DNA of 49,932 nt from assembly GCA_001918935.1 (NCBI GenBank), contig MNGW01000069.1:1-49932 (forward strand), in the 5' to 3' direction. The notes under the pieces are model-generated. The model was given only the letters and a program-made list of their open reading frames with translations, was not told the origin of the DNA and made no database searches. A program made the position numbers and the translations under genes. The DNA is from Acidobacteriales bacterium 13_1_40CM_3_55_5. Lineage in GTDB: Bacteria > Acidobacteriota > Terriglobia > Terriglobales > Acidobacteriaceae. This document shows, in pieces, positions 35,504 through 45,574 of this stretch; positions within the stretch are counted from its first letter, which is position 1; the number at the start of each line of letters is the position of its first letter.

Positions 35504-37729
35504 ATGCCACGCATTCCCGTCTTCAAGCTCGGACAAACTTCCCATGAAACGGGGCGTCCCCGTTTAGCTCGCTATACACCCTCTCTTTCGCTCGAGGGAC
35601 TTCAACTCGGCATCGACAATCTCCGCCATGATGTTCACTTGAGCCCCCGCTTTGTGGAGCAGGCCAGATTACACATTGCGCGTTTGATCATACGTTTTGG
35701 CAACGTCGAAGGATTCCTTGCGGTCGAAGCGCCTGATATCCCACAGCTGAATCGATTTATAGGATCGCTGCGAGCTCAGAACACACGGCCGAAGACTGGA
35801 CCCTCAGAACTCAAACCGCTGCTCGCCGAAATCCACGTAGCGGCCCTAAACCGCGCCAAAGCCGCCCAGAACCTCGCATTAGACATGTTGGCTCGAGTGG
35901 CCATTATCAAGTTTCTCCGAATTGAACTGAACGGACAGTTTGCACAAGTGCTCGAGCGATGTCGCATGATGCTCAAGAACTCTGAAGGCGGGCGGCATGG
36001 CAAGGGCCTGGAATACAGGGAGCGGGTTGCCACATTCCAGGTGGCAAAAAAAATTGTCTTGCGCAAGACCGGCCAGGAATTATTCCGCACCATGCGCGAG
36101 ATCGACAAAGAAACGCTGGCGAAAATGCGGCGCTCTCTTTTTGGAAATCGCGGCGAAACGGGCTACAAACTGTTACTGAATCCGTTAATGTTCACCGAAG
36201 ACGGCCGCGATATCTACCTCAACGCCGAGCATTACGTTCTTCTGGGAACCTTTGATCGTGACCGCGATCGCTTTTCCAATGTGCGCCGAATTGCCAGTCA
36301 GTTTCTGCAATCCTGCGCTACCGTTCCCAATACTGACCAGGAAGCCGTATTGGATAGCTGGCTTAACGTTCCCGAAAACGCGGAAGAACTGGTTGGGGCA
36401 GGCAGTCCCGAGGATTCCACGCAAAATATTCGTTCTCAGAAAGCACGATTGGGGATGTGGGTGGAACTGCTGCAGCACGAAAATATTATGGATGATGTCA
36501 TAGCCGCCTATGAAGTCGTGCCGCTGCTTGCTGAATACTCGCCTCGTATCAATGCGCAACAACTAAAAAATAGCCTGATCTCCCGGGAGGAGCGTGAGCG
36601 CGTAGAAAAGTTGATTCAGGAACACGGAAAACTTTCAACCGACAGCCTGAATACTGCGATGGCTCGGGTATCCAATTGTCGAGGCGCCGAACGTGCCAAG
36701 GTAGCAGGACGTTTCCTGCGAGACTTCATGCGCTATCATCGCGACCTGAGGCGTCTTGAAGCCCTCAATGGAGCATTGGACAGCGTCAATCTGATTGGCA
36801 ACGACAAATTGCGGGAACTTTCCGCGATGAACGGCACGCTATACGAGTTTTTCCTGCCGGAAGAACAGAAACAAGCCGAGGAAAAGGTTCTCCGCCACGT
36901 GGTGCTCAAAGCCGACGTGCGAGATTCATCACGTCTGACGCGCTCTCTGCTCGAGCGTGGAATGAATCCAGCTTCCTATTTCAGCCTCAATTTTTACGAT
37001 CCGGTAAACAAGTTGTTGGCCAAATATGGCGCCCGCAAAGTTTTCCTGGAAGGCGACGCAATCATTCTCGCATTGCTTGAGCGCGAAGGTGAAGCGGGTC
37101 TGAGTGTGAGCCGGGCGTGCGTGTTGGCGCGAGAAATTATTGAAATCGTGCGCGGCTATAACCAGCTGTTGAGCCGGGCCGGCCTTCCAACTCTGGAATT
37201 GGGATTAGGAATTTCATTCCAGGATTCTGCGCCTATGTACCTTATGGATGGCGAGCAGCGCATCATGATCTCCGACGCGCTGAATGAAAGTGACCGGCTC
37301 TCCTCCTGCAAGAAACGGGTCCGGATACCGATCGAGCGCATGGAAAGCCCATTCAACGTCTATGCCTTTCAAACCGTCAGCGATGCCGAGGCCGCAGAGA
37401 ACGTCGATGACTTCATTCTTCCCTACAACGTGAACGGTATTCGCATCAGTGAAGCCGCATTCCGCAGGCTTCAGCAGGAGATTTCTATCGAACCCTGCCG
37501 GCTCGATTTCCCCCAACTCTGGGGTACTGAAGATTATCTTCTCTCCAGCGCCCTGGTGCCGGTGGGCAATGATATTTTTCGCAAAATTGTGGTGCGCGGA
37601 AGCCGAATCGCGGAGATAGATCTCACCAACTTCTCTTTGCAGCGATGGACCGATCGCTGGTATTACGAAGTCTGCGCCAATCCCGCGATTTACGCCGCCA
37701 TCGAAGGAAAAGCGGCAGCCGGCAAGTAA
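35504..37729 (+). CDS. large protein with C-terminal class III cyclase-like domain
   Basis: VVLKADVRDSSRLTRSL...KYGARKVFLEGDAIILALLERE...ISDALNESDRLSSC resembles the cyclase homology domain layout; start placed at MPRIPVFKLGQ. Confidence 0.65.
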   Translation: MPRIPVFKLGQTSHETGRPRLARYTPSLSLEGLQLGIDNLRHDVHLSPRFVEQARLHIARLIIRFGNVEGFLAVEAPDIPQLNRFIGSLRAQNTRPKTGPSELKPLLAEIHVAALNRAKAAQNLALDMLARVAIIKFLRIELNGQFAQVLERCRMMLKNSEGGRHGKGLEYRERVATFQVAKKIVLRKTGQELFRTMREIDKETLAKMRRSLFGNRGETGYKLLLNPLMFTEDGRDIYLNAEHYVLLGTFDRDRDRFSNVRRIASQFLQSCATVPNTDQEAVLDSWLNVPENAEELVGAGSPEDSTQNIRSQKARLGMWVELLQHENIMDDVIAAYEVVPLLAEYSPRINAQQLKNSLISREERERVEKLIQEHGKLSTDSLNTAMARVSNCRGAERAKVAGRFLRDFMRYHRDLRRLEALNGALDSVNLIGNDKLRELSAMNGTLYEFFLPEEQKQAEEKVLRHVVLKADVRDSSRLTRSLLERGMNPASYFSLNFYDPVNKLLAKYGARKVFLEGDAIILALLEREGEAGLSVSRACVLAREIIEIVRGYNQLLSRAGLPTLELGLGISFQDSAPMYLMDGEQRIMISDALNESDRLSSCKKRVRIPIERMESPFNVYAFQTVSDAEAAENVDDFILPYNVNGIRISEAAFRRLQQEISIEPCRLDFPQLWGTEDYLLSSALVPVGNDIFRKIVVRGSRIAEIDLTNFSLQRWTDRWYYEVCANPAIYAAIEGKAAAGK

Positions 37730-37737
37730 GCTTCACC

Positions 37738-39483
37738 TCAATCCAGGTCCACCGCGTACCCATTCTTCATCGCGGGATGGAAGTGCCAGTGGGAAAGCGC
37801 GATTCGGGCGTATTCGTCGAGACGCTCGTCTACACCGCGCAGTACCCGTACCTCACCCACAGATCCGTCGCTGCGGATCACAGCGTAAAGAGTCACTGTG
37901 CCCTGCACGTTGCGCCGCATGAGTTCCGCAGGATATCCAGGATCCACTTTCCGGGTCGCCAGTGGTGCAACCAGATCGCCATGGTCGCTACCTTCTTTCA
38001 GTTCGGCAAAACGGATGATCCAGCTCCCCCCGCCCGAGTTTAGGTTGGGCATATTGAGAGTCATGGAATAGAACTTGCGACCTCCAAAAACTTTTTTTTC
38101 CAGCTCGGTGGGGTAGTGGTCAGAAGTTCCCGAACCCACCGACTGTGGAACAGCGGAGACTCTCGGCGGCGTAGCTTTCGCCATTAACCGGGAGTCGTCA
38201 GACAATGTATGCGACGCCCCGCTCTTCGTAGTGCCACTCTGATCACGAGTGGGCATGGGAGAGTTCTTTGCTGAGTTTGGCGAGGGGCCGACCAATAATC
38301 CTGGGGGAATGTTGTTAGCGTCGACGCCGACCGTACCTCCAGTTCCAGTGGAGGAGGCACGGTCATTACTTGCAGGAATGTCCGGGGTTCCGGCCGCACC
38401 ACTCTTTCCCTGAGGGGTCGCGGCGAAAATGCCAGTTCGATTGCCGGGCGGTACGGCTGACGGCGCGGTGGGAGTGGATGGATGAATCCCGAGGGCGATG
38501 AGACGTCCACCGTTTGTCGTCCCAGTTGCCTCAAGAGATGGTGGCGGCGGCACGACCGCTGGTCCAGAGGCACCGAGGGCGTCTGTATTCATTGCCGATG
38601 GCGTGCGTTGCTCCGTGAGGGGCAATCCCGGGGCGGGCGAGACTACTTGTGCTCGACCTATATTGATATCGCCCAATCTCTGGATCAACGCGGCTTGCAC
38701 GACCGGCGGCGGGGCAATGACGTCCCGCGGTAATGCAGGGGACTGAGTCACGGTCGCGGTCATACCTGGCGCAGGAGCAACCACAGATGGGGGCAGAGCG
38801 GGCAGCCTCACTTCAGACGCGGAAGTTGCAGTCGCTGCCAGTGGTACTGTCGGTTGATTCTGTGGCCACGCCACGATATTGGGCATGGCTACTTCGCGCT
38901 CTAGTCTGAGCCCGGGAGGAACCACGATAGTCTGTCTACGATTGTCCGGTTCTGATGGGACGGAAATAATTGCTTGCGGCGCATGTTCGGGCACCCCACG
39001 TTCAGGAGGTGAAAGGCGGGCTCTGCCCGTGTTCAACGGTGGCAGATATTCGGAAGCCGAGTAATAAATCACATCCTGTCTGTTGAAGCTGGAGTGATCC
39101 TTGATCTGTGGTTGAGGCCAAAACTGTGTGGCTCCGGACAACGCTGCAATGATCGCAACATGATAGATAGCAGATTCCAGGAACCTGCGCCAAGGCAAGT
39201 GAGGCGCAACGAAGACGTCTTCCCAAAAAGCTGCTGGCAGCGATGAGAGTTTTAATCCTGGCTCCGGTGCACGAAACGAATCTCCAAGATTGCGAAAGAA
39301 CACTTCCGCCCAGGGCTCCAAATCGACCACAAACCGTGGTTCAGGCGGAACATTTACTGTCCTATCCACCACGGGTTCCACCAGCCCTGAGCCCTGTTTC
39401 ATGCCACAACCAGCAACAAAGAACTTATTATAGCTGCGTCGTGCCGCGACAGGTTCATGAGTTCGTGGCAGGTGATCTTCCAT
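37738..39483 (-). CDS. TonB family energy transducer-like protein
   Basis: One TM, long Pro/Ser/Thr/Ala-rich linker, C-terminal VDPGYPAELMRRNVQGTVTLYAVIRSDGSVGEVRVLRG. Confidence 0.85.
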   Translation of the reverse strand: MEDHLPRTHEPVAARRSYNKFFVAGCGMKQGSGLVEPVVDRTVNVPPEPRFVVDLEPWAEVFFRNLGDSFRAPEPGLKLSSLPAAFWEDVFVAPHLPWRRFLESAIYHVAIIAALSGATQFWPQPQIKDHSSFNRQDVIYYSASEYLPPLNTGRARLSPPERGVPEHAPQAIISVPSEPDNRRQTIVVPPGLRLEREVAMPNIVAWPQNQPTVPLAATATSASEVRLPALPPSVVAPAPGMTATVTQSPALPRDVIAPPPVVQAALIQRLGDINIGRAQVVSPAPGLPLTEQRTPSAMNTDALGASGPAVVPPPPSLEATGTTNGGRLIALGIHPSTPTAPSAVPPGNRTGIFAATPQGKSGAAGTPDIPASNDRASSTGTGGTVGVDANNIPPGLLVGPSPNSAKNSPMPTRDQSGTTKSGASHTLSDDSRLMAKATPPRVSAVPQSVGSGTSDHYPTELEKKVFGGRKFYSMTLNMPNLNSGGGSWIIRFAELKEGSDHGDLVAPLATRKVDPGYPAELMRRNVQGTVTLYAVIRSDGSVGEVRVLRGVDERLDEYARIALSHWHFHPAMKNGYAVDLD

Positions 39484-39549
39484 GCTCTAATAGATTTCGA
39501 GAATTGCCCACATGATTCGGAGCCGGGAAAATCTATGAGCGGGAACGTA

Positions 39550-40047
39550 ATGAAGTATCTCGTCAGAGTGTCTGTAATGCTTTTGCTGATAAGTTCGTGC
39601 TTGACTGGTCAGGACAGCGCGCAGCAGCCTCCATCTCCTAAGAATCCCGTCGAAGATTACTCCGGCGTGTACGCCTTCCTGCAGGATGGTGAATTCGTCC
39701 AGGTCACGGTTGAAGACGCGGGACGGGTGACCGGATTCGTGTCTCGCTATGGCGACTTGGAGAGCGATCGCGGAGCCTTCCTGGACCAGTTCTTCAAAAC
39801 AGGCAAACTCGATGGCAAGAAACTCAGCTTCACAACTGACACTGTCCATGGCGTTTGGTATGACTTCAAGGGCGCGGTCGAGAGGGGAGAAGGAAAGAAC
39901 GTGGGCGACGAAGCTTACTACGTCCTGAAAGGGACGCTCGTGCAATACAGCACCGACGCGAACAAGAAGACTCTGGCGAAGTCCCGTGAGGTGTCGTTCA
40001 AGTCGTTTCCGCAGGATTTCGGGACTGGTCCCGAGAAGCGAGATTAG
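39550..40047 (+). CDS. exported hypothetical protein
   Basis: Signal peptide MKYLVRVSVMLLLISSCLTGQ; start could be 39535. Confidence 0.7.
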   Translation: MKYLVRVSVMLLLISSCLTGQDSAQQPPSPKNPVEDYSGVYAFLQDGEFVQVTVEDAGRVTGFVSRYGDLESDRGAFLDQFFKTGKLDGKKLSFTTDTVHGVWYDFKGAVERGEGKNVGDEAYYVLKGTLVQYSTDANKKTLAKSREVSFKSFPQDFGTGPEKRD

Positions 40048-40133
40048 ATCGTAAATAGCCCGGCATTCAGATTGCATCCGCAAAGCGAAAGCACAATCGT
40101 TCTCCGAATCGTTGTCGCCAGAACTATGCAGCG

Positions 40134-42770
40134 TTAGGGAAGCTGCAGGTCGAAGCCATAAATCTCCTGCGTGCTGATGTCGCGGGGAAACAGGGGAACG
40201 TCGCCGGGGCCGAGCCCGGTCCAGGAACCAGGGCCGAACTGGCCGCGGAACAGGCGGGCGTTCTTCAGGTCGGCTATCTTCTCCATTTTCGAGTCGCTGA
40301 CTCGCAGACGAAAATATCCGCTGTCTTTACTCAGGAAGGTGTCGAAGTACACATAGGCGCTGTCGCGCGACCATGCGAGGTAACCGAACGGCGGCTTGGT
40401 ATCCAATGGTCGCCACTTTTCGGTCTTCACGTCATAGAGCATCAACTTGTCAAAGTCGGCAGAAATCGCAACGATAGAGCGGCCATCGGGAGACCACCGG
40501 GGAGCGAAGATTCTCTGGGAACCCGCGAGTTGCGAAGTCTGGCGGGTCTTCAGATCGAACATCTCGAGATAGGTCTTCGCCGGATCCTCCGGGTCGTGAT
40601 GTCCGAAGGCGAGCAAATTTCCGTCGGACGACCACGTGGGATCAGTTTCCATTGCTTCGTCGGAAGTCAGCGGTTGGGGAACGCCTCCGTCCGCTGAAAT
40701 CAGAAATACTTTCCACGGCTTTCCGGGTACAGTGCCAGAGAACGCGATCTGCTTCCCATCGGGGGACCAGTGGGCCAAGGCCGTCTGCATGGGAGGGTAT
40801 GTGAGCTGTAAGCGAGCGCTACCGTCTAGCTTGCTGCGCCATAGGGCGCCATCCGGATAGCTGACATACGTAACCCACTGGCCGTCGCGGGAGAAGTCCA
40901 CGTCGCCGGCGGAGATGCCGCCGAGATAGGGAATCAGTTCACCGGATCTGGCGTCGTAGCGGACCAATTCCGCGCGCGGCTGGATGCCAATCACGAACAA
41001 CTTCCTACCGTCCTTGCTGGGAAGCGGTTGGTCAAACTGCAAGGGACCGGTGGTAAGCTGAACAGGCTGGGGAGATGCCTTCTGCCACCAATCGGACCGG
41101 TCGGGCATGATCCAGACATTGCTGGCGCCGTCGCGCACACTCGCAAAAACGTAATATTTGCCGTCGGGGGTCCACCTGCCGCAGCATTCGGCCGGAGAAG
41201 TATTCCAGCCGGGTAGCAGCGGATGTATGCCCGTGCCATCGGCGCGCACTTCCCAGAGAGAACTCGTGTTGTTGACCTGGTTTGAAACCGCAAATCGAAT
41301 GCGGCTTCCGTCAGGTGAGAAACTCAGCGAGGACGGACGATCCGGAGCGGTAAGGAGCTTGTGCGGATTGGAGCCATCGTGATCGGCGAGATAAAGATCG
41401 TTCCCTTTTGCAAAGAGCAACGTACCGTCGGGCGCCCAGATGGCATAGTGCGCAAACACGTCGCCCAGTCGGCGTGGCGAGCCGGCTGGCATGGGCATCG
41501 ACCAGTAGAAGGCGTTGTCTGGCGATCCTTGTGTAACCAGCAGTTCTGACCGTTCCGGCGAAACGTCAGCCACGACGGGACCGTCGAATGCCAAATTAAT
41601 AGGAGCAGTTTCGCCTCCGCCTACCGACACCTGGGCGATGCCCTCACGGGTAGTGGTCACCTCGGTAAAGTAGAGTCGATTGCCATCAGTCACCAGGGTG
41701 ATCTTGGGCAGTCCATCGTTGGTGATCTGCTTTGATCCCATGATTCGCGGCGGCGGCAGCGGGGAACGCCAGAATGCGATCCCGGCCGCCAGCGCGACAA
41801 GCGCCGGGATCGCACTCCACTTCAGCAAACGCATCGTGGGCTTCGAGGCTGCCGTGGCAACCGCTACTACGCTGCTGGCCGCTGCCCTTCCCGATTCCGT
41901 CTCGCGCCGCAAGCGTTTGAGGTCGGTTTCAATATCGGCGGCCGAGCGGTAGCGGAGATCGCGATCTTTCTCCAGCGCCTTGTTGATGATTCGTTCAAGT
42001 TCGGCAGGCAGATCGGGATTCAGGCGCACTGGGGCAACGGGAGCGCGGTTCACGATCGCTTCGCAGATCATTGCCGAAGTTTCACCGCGGAACGGCAACG
42101 TGCCGGTTGCCATTTCGTACAACACGGCTCCGAAGGAATACAGATCCGTGCGGGCGTCCAAATCCCTGCCGCGTACCTGTTCGGGCGACATGTAGGCGAC
42201 GGTTCCCACCATCGTTCCTGGGCTGGTCAAATACTCCTGCTTTACAGAACGGGTTTGGGTGTTGAGAGCAGCGACTTGGCTGGACGGGCTGTCGGGCGCG
42301 ACCTTAGCCAGACCGAAGTCGAGGATCTTGGCGTGGCCGCGCTCGGTGACGAAAATGTTGGCGGGTTTAATGTCGCGGTGGACGATGCCTTTGCCATGCG
42401 CGGCATCCAGGCCATCGGCGATCTCGATGGCGAGTGAGATCAGGATCTCAAGATCGAGCGATTGGCCTGCGATGCGGTGCTTCAGTGTCACACCTTCCAG
42501 ATATTCCATGGCGATGAACGCAAGGCCGTTCTCCTCGCTAATGTCGTAAATGGTGCAGATGTTGGGATGATTCAAAGCAGAAGCGGCCTGTGCCTCACGC
42601 TGAAAGCGGCTCAGAGCTTGGGGATCTCTAGCAACGTTATCGGGCAGGAATTTCAGAGCGACAAAGCGGTGTAGCCGTGTGTCCTCAGCCTTGTAAACCA
42701 CACCCATCCCGCCACCGCCCAGTTTTTCGATGATGCGATAGTGCGAAATGGTCTGGCCGATCATGCGCAA
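40134..42770 (-). CDS. serine/threonine protein kinase with extracytoplasmic PD40/TolB-like propeller
   Basis: [49 protein letters not shown] then repeated WSPDGK motifs. Confidence 0.95.
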   Translation of the reverse strand: MRMIGQTISHYRIIEKLGGGGMGVVYKAEDTRLHRFVALKFLPDNVARDPQALSRFQREAQAASALNHPNICTIYDISEENGLAFIAMEYLEGVTLKHRIAGQSLDLEILISLAIEIADGLDAAHGKGIVHRDIKPANIFVTERGHAKILDFGLAKVAPDSPSSQVAALNTQTRSVKQEYLTSPGTMVGTVAYMSPEQVRGRDLDARTDLYSFGAVLYEMATGTLPFRGETSAMICEAIVNRAPVAPVRLNPDLPAELERIINKALEKDRDLRYRSAADIETDLKRLRRETESGRAAASSVVAVATAASKPTMRLLKWSAIPALVALAAGIAFWRSPLPPPRIMGSKQITNDGLPKITLVTDGNRLYFTEVTTTREGIAQVSVGGGETAPINLAFDGPVVADVSPERSELLVTQGSPDNAFYWSMPMPAGSPRRLGDVFAHYAIWAPDGTLLFAKGNDLYLADHDGSNPHKLLTAPDRPSSLSFSPDGSRIRFAVSNQVNNTSSLWEVRADGTGIHPLLPGWNTSPAECCGRWTPDGKYYVFASVRDGASNVWIMPDRSDWWQKASPQPVQLTTGPLQFDQPLPSKDGRKLFVIGIQPRAELVRYDARSGELIPYLGGISAGDVDFSRDGQWVTYVSYPDGALWRSKLDGSARLQLTYPPMQTALAHWSPDGKQIAFSGTVPGKPWKVFLISADGGVPQPLTSDEAMETDPTWSSDGNLLAFGHHDPEDPAKTYLEMFDLKTRQTSQLAGSQRIFAPRWSPDGRSIVAISADFDKLMLYDVKTEKWRPLDTKPPFGYLAWSRDSAYVYFDTFLSKDSGYFRLRVSDSKMEKIADLKNARLFRGQFGPGSWTGLGPGDVPLFPRDISTQEIYGFDLQLP

Positions 42771-42934
42771 GCATGCTATGGCGGAAGTGCAGGCAAGTCA
42801 ATGAAAGCCGCGGAGTTGGCGTTGTCTCAAAAAGGTTGCAGGCGAAAAATGGTCAACAAGAGGCGGCTAGTCTTTGAGAAGTAGAAGCGAGCGCGAACAC
42901 GGCGCGCACTGCCGGACTTTGTGGAATTGCCCGT

Positions 42935-43498
42935 TCAGGCCAGCTTGGTGCCGCCCGAGGTTCGCCGGGCGTCAGCGAGTTTCTTCTCCAATCCGTCGCT
43001 GTGGCTGGCTTCGAAGGTCATCAACTCGCGGTAAAGTTCGCGCATCTCCGGCTCTTTTGTGGTTTCACTGAGCCGGGTGTAGTAGCGGGCCGCGTTTTGC
43101 TCGGCCGCAATCGCAATTTCAAGCGCCATTTCGCGCGGCGAGCGGCCAACCTTCAGTCGGCTGAAAGTAAATAGCTCTCCATTTTCCAGCCGCGGCAGTT
43201 CGATGAAATCATTCACGTCTTCTTCCGTCACGGTGCAAGGACGTGTGCCATAGCGATCGAAATATCGCTTTTGGAGCAGCGTGCCGTGTTGACGCTCCTC
43301 CGCCGCCATGTCCCAAAACGTGGCCGCGATCTCGAGCGATTCGGCTTCGCCGAATCCGGCGAACATTTCCGCAAACTGATAATAGATTTCCGCGTTACGT
43401 TCCTCGATGAAGATCGCGACATGCAAAGCCTCTTGTGATGTCAGCGAGGCAAAGTCACGCTTCATGTGTTTTTCGTCGCGTCTCACAACAGCAAGCAT
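42935..43498 (-). CDS. ferritin-like / rubrerythrin-like protein
   Basis: EERNAEIYYQFAEMF, AAEERQHGTLLQK, AIAAEQNAARYYTRLSE; repeated E...EExxH helices. Confidence 0.8.
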   Translation of the reverse strand: MLAVVRRDEKHMKRDFASLTSQEALHVAIFIEERNAEIYYQFAEMFAGFGEAESLEIAATFWDMAAEERQHGTLLQKRYFDRYGTRPCTVTEEDVNDFIELPRLENGELFTFSRLKVGRSPREMALEIAIAAEQNAARYYTRLSETTKEPEMRELYRELMTFEASHSDGLEKKLADARRTSGGTKLA

Positions 43499-43500
43499 AA

Positions 43501-44955
43501 ATGGTGAGAGCTGATTTGAATACAGTAAAGGACAGGGTTTCAGGCGATGCGAAGCGCAATCAGGGCCAGGAGTGGTTGGAACTTAAGCCCCTTGCATTGT
43601 ATGCTCGGGGCGTGTTGCGCTCGCTTGCGCCGGGTCGGTCTCCAACTCCAGGTCTGATCCTGGGGCTGATTATCACGCTCGCCGCCGTGGTCGCCTATTC
43701 CGGCTACATCGCCTTCCAGATCTCAGGCTTGCGAGAGCTGCAGAACAATCTGGTGGATCGCAATCGTAAAGACTCTCTCCAGCTGCTGCGTATCCAGAAT
43801 GATCTTAATTCGGTGGGACTTGCGATGCGCGACATGCTGGACGCGGACGAGCCGTATCCCCTCACGGCCTGGTCGGCGCAATTCCAACGGGTTCGAGCTG
43901 ACTTGAATGACGCGCTGCGTCTTGAGGAACAAGTCGCAGTCGCCACCCGAACGCCCGAGCAGAGACAATATCTGACCGACTCCGTAGCGCAGTTTTGGGA
44001 TGCAGCCGATCGCACTTTTGCGCTCGCTCGTGACGGCAAGGACAAAGAAGCACGGTCTCAGATACGTCTTTCGTTGCAAGCCCGGCAGGCGGCATTGAGC
44101 ACAGCGGTGGCGCGACTGCTTGTCCAGAACAACGAAAGCGAAGAGCAGGCGGCGCAGCGGGTCAGGCAGATTTATGATCGTGTCGGACGCCAGGTCTATT
44201 TATTTCTTGGCGTCACTCTGATCGCGATCGTGCTCACCAGCCTCTATCTGATTCGTTCCAACCGCCATTTGTTTGCGCAACTCGCCGCGCTATCCGAACA
44301 ACGCAGCGAACTGGCTCAGAAGTTAATTTCCACGCAGGAATCTACCTTGCGTTACATTTCTCGGGAACTACACGATGAGTTCGGACAAATCCTGACCGCG
44401 GTGGGCGCAATGCTGGGCCGGGCGGGCAATCAAGCACCTGAGGGCTCGCCACTCCGCGCCGAATTGCGCGAAGTCTGCGAAATTGCCCAGACAACGCTGG
44501 ATAATGTCCGCAGTCTCTCGCAGGCGTTGCATCCCGTAATGCTCGATGAGTCCGGGCTGGAGAGTACTCTTGACTGGTATATCCCCACGGTGGAAAGGCA
44601 AGCCGGTATTGACATATCCTATGAGAAATCGGGAACACCTTTTTTGGTGGATGGTCACGCTGCCATTCATATCTATCGTGTTTTGCAGGAAGCTCTGAAT
44701 AATGTCACGCGGCATTCGGGAGCGCGCGAGGCCTGGGTTCGCCTGCAATTCTTGCCGGAGCGCCTGCAGCTCGAAGTGGAAGATCACGGTTCGGGATTCG
44801 AACCTCACGCGGTCAAGCAGGGAATAGGCCTGGTTGCAATGCGCGAGCGCGCAGAATTGCTGGGCGGTACCATCGAGTTTTTGAAATCGAACTCAGGTGG
44901 TTCGCTGGTGCGTCTAAAGGTTCCAAGAGAGAAATCGGACACACATGCCGAATAA
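43501..44955 (+). CDS. NarL-type sensor histidine kinase
   Basis: TM, YISRELHDEFGQILTAVGAMLG (HisKA_3), VLQEALNNVTRHSGA, HATPase region. Confidence 0.93.
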   Translation: MVRADLNTVKDRVSGDAKRNQGQEWLELKPLALYARGVLRSLAPGRSPTPGLILGLIITLAAVVAYSGYIAFQISGLRELQNNLVDRNRKDSLQLLRIQNDLNSVGLAMRDMLDADEPYPLTAWSAQFQRVRADLNDALRLEEQVAVATRTPEQRQYLTDSVAQFWDAADRTFALARDGKDKEARSQIRLSLQARQAALSTAVARLLVQNNESEEQAAQRVRQIYDRVGRQVYLFLGVTLIAIVLTSLYLIRSNRHLFAQLAALSEQRSELAQKLISTQESTLRYISRELHDEFGQILTAVGAMLGRAGNQAPEGSPLRAELREVCEIAQTTLDNVRSLSQALHPVMLDESGLESTLDWYIPTVERQAGIDISYEKSGTPFLVDGHAAIHIYRVLQEALNNVTRHSGAREAWVRLQFLPERLQLEVEDHGSGFEPHAVKQGIGLVAMRERAELLGGTIEFLKSNSGGSLVRLKVPREKSDTHAE

Positions 44956-45574
44956 AATTTCCGTGCTCTTAGTGGACGATCACAGCCTAGTGAGGCGGGG
45001 GTTTCGTCGCATGCTGGAAGATGAGCCCGACATCTCGGTCGCCGGAGAGGCAGGCGATGGCGAAGAGGCCATTCGTCTATCCGAGAAGCTGCGACCGCGT
45101 GTCATCTTGATGGATTGTGCGCTGCCTGGCATGAGTGGTCTCGACACCACGCGCCGGATTCTCGAGAAATTACCGGACACCATTGTTCTAATGCTCAGCA
45201 TGCATACGGAAGAAACCTTGGTACGGCAGGCGCTCGAGTCCGGCGCACGTGGATACATGCTGAAAAATGCCATTGACTTGGAGTTGGGAACAGCGATCCG
45301 CAAAGTTGTGGCCGGGGAGATTGTGCTCGATCCTCAGCTCTCGCACCCCACTGCGTTGAAAGGTGAGCGCGATTACGGACTCACCACCCGCGAACTGGAA
45401 ATCCTGCAACTAATCGTAGACGGAAAATCTAATAAAGAAATTGCCGCACAGCTCAAACTCAGCGCCAATACCGTTGCGGTCCATCGCGCCAACATGATGG
45501 ACGCTCTCGGAATTCACAAGACCGCAGAACTGGTAGTTTATGCGATCCGCAACGGGCTGGTAAACCTTCCGTGA
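44945..45574 (+). CDS. LuxR/NarL family response regulator
   Basis: VLLVDDHSLVRRGFRRML, ILMDCALPGMSG, LTTRELEILQLIVDGKSNKEIAAQLKLSANTVAVHR. Confidence 0.96.
   Translation: MPNKISVLLVDDHSLVRRGFRRMLEDEPDISVAGEAGDGEEAIRLSEKLRPRVILMDCALPGMSGLDTTRRILEKLPDTIVLMLSMHTEETLVRQALESGARGYMLKNAIDLELGTAIRKVVAGEIVLDPQLSHPTALKGERDYGLTTRELEILQLIVDGKSNKEIAAQLKLSANTVAVHRANMMDALGIHKTAELVVYAIRNGLVNLP

Noticed and set aside
40134-42770. S/T kinase with PD40 propeller as a novel system
   Set aside because: This architecture is common in Acidobacteria and no unusual partner genes are adjacent
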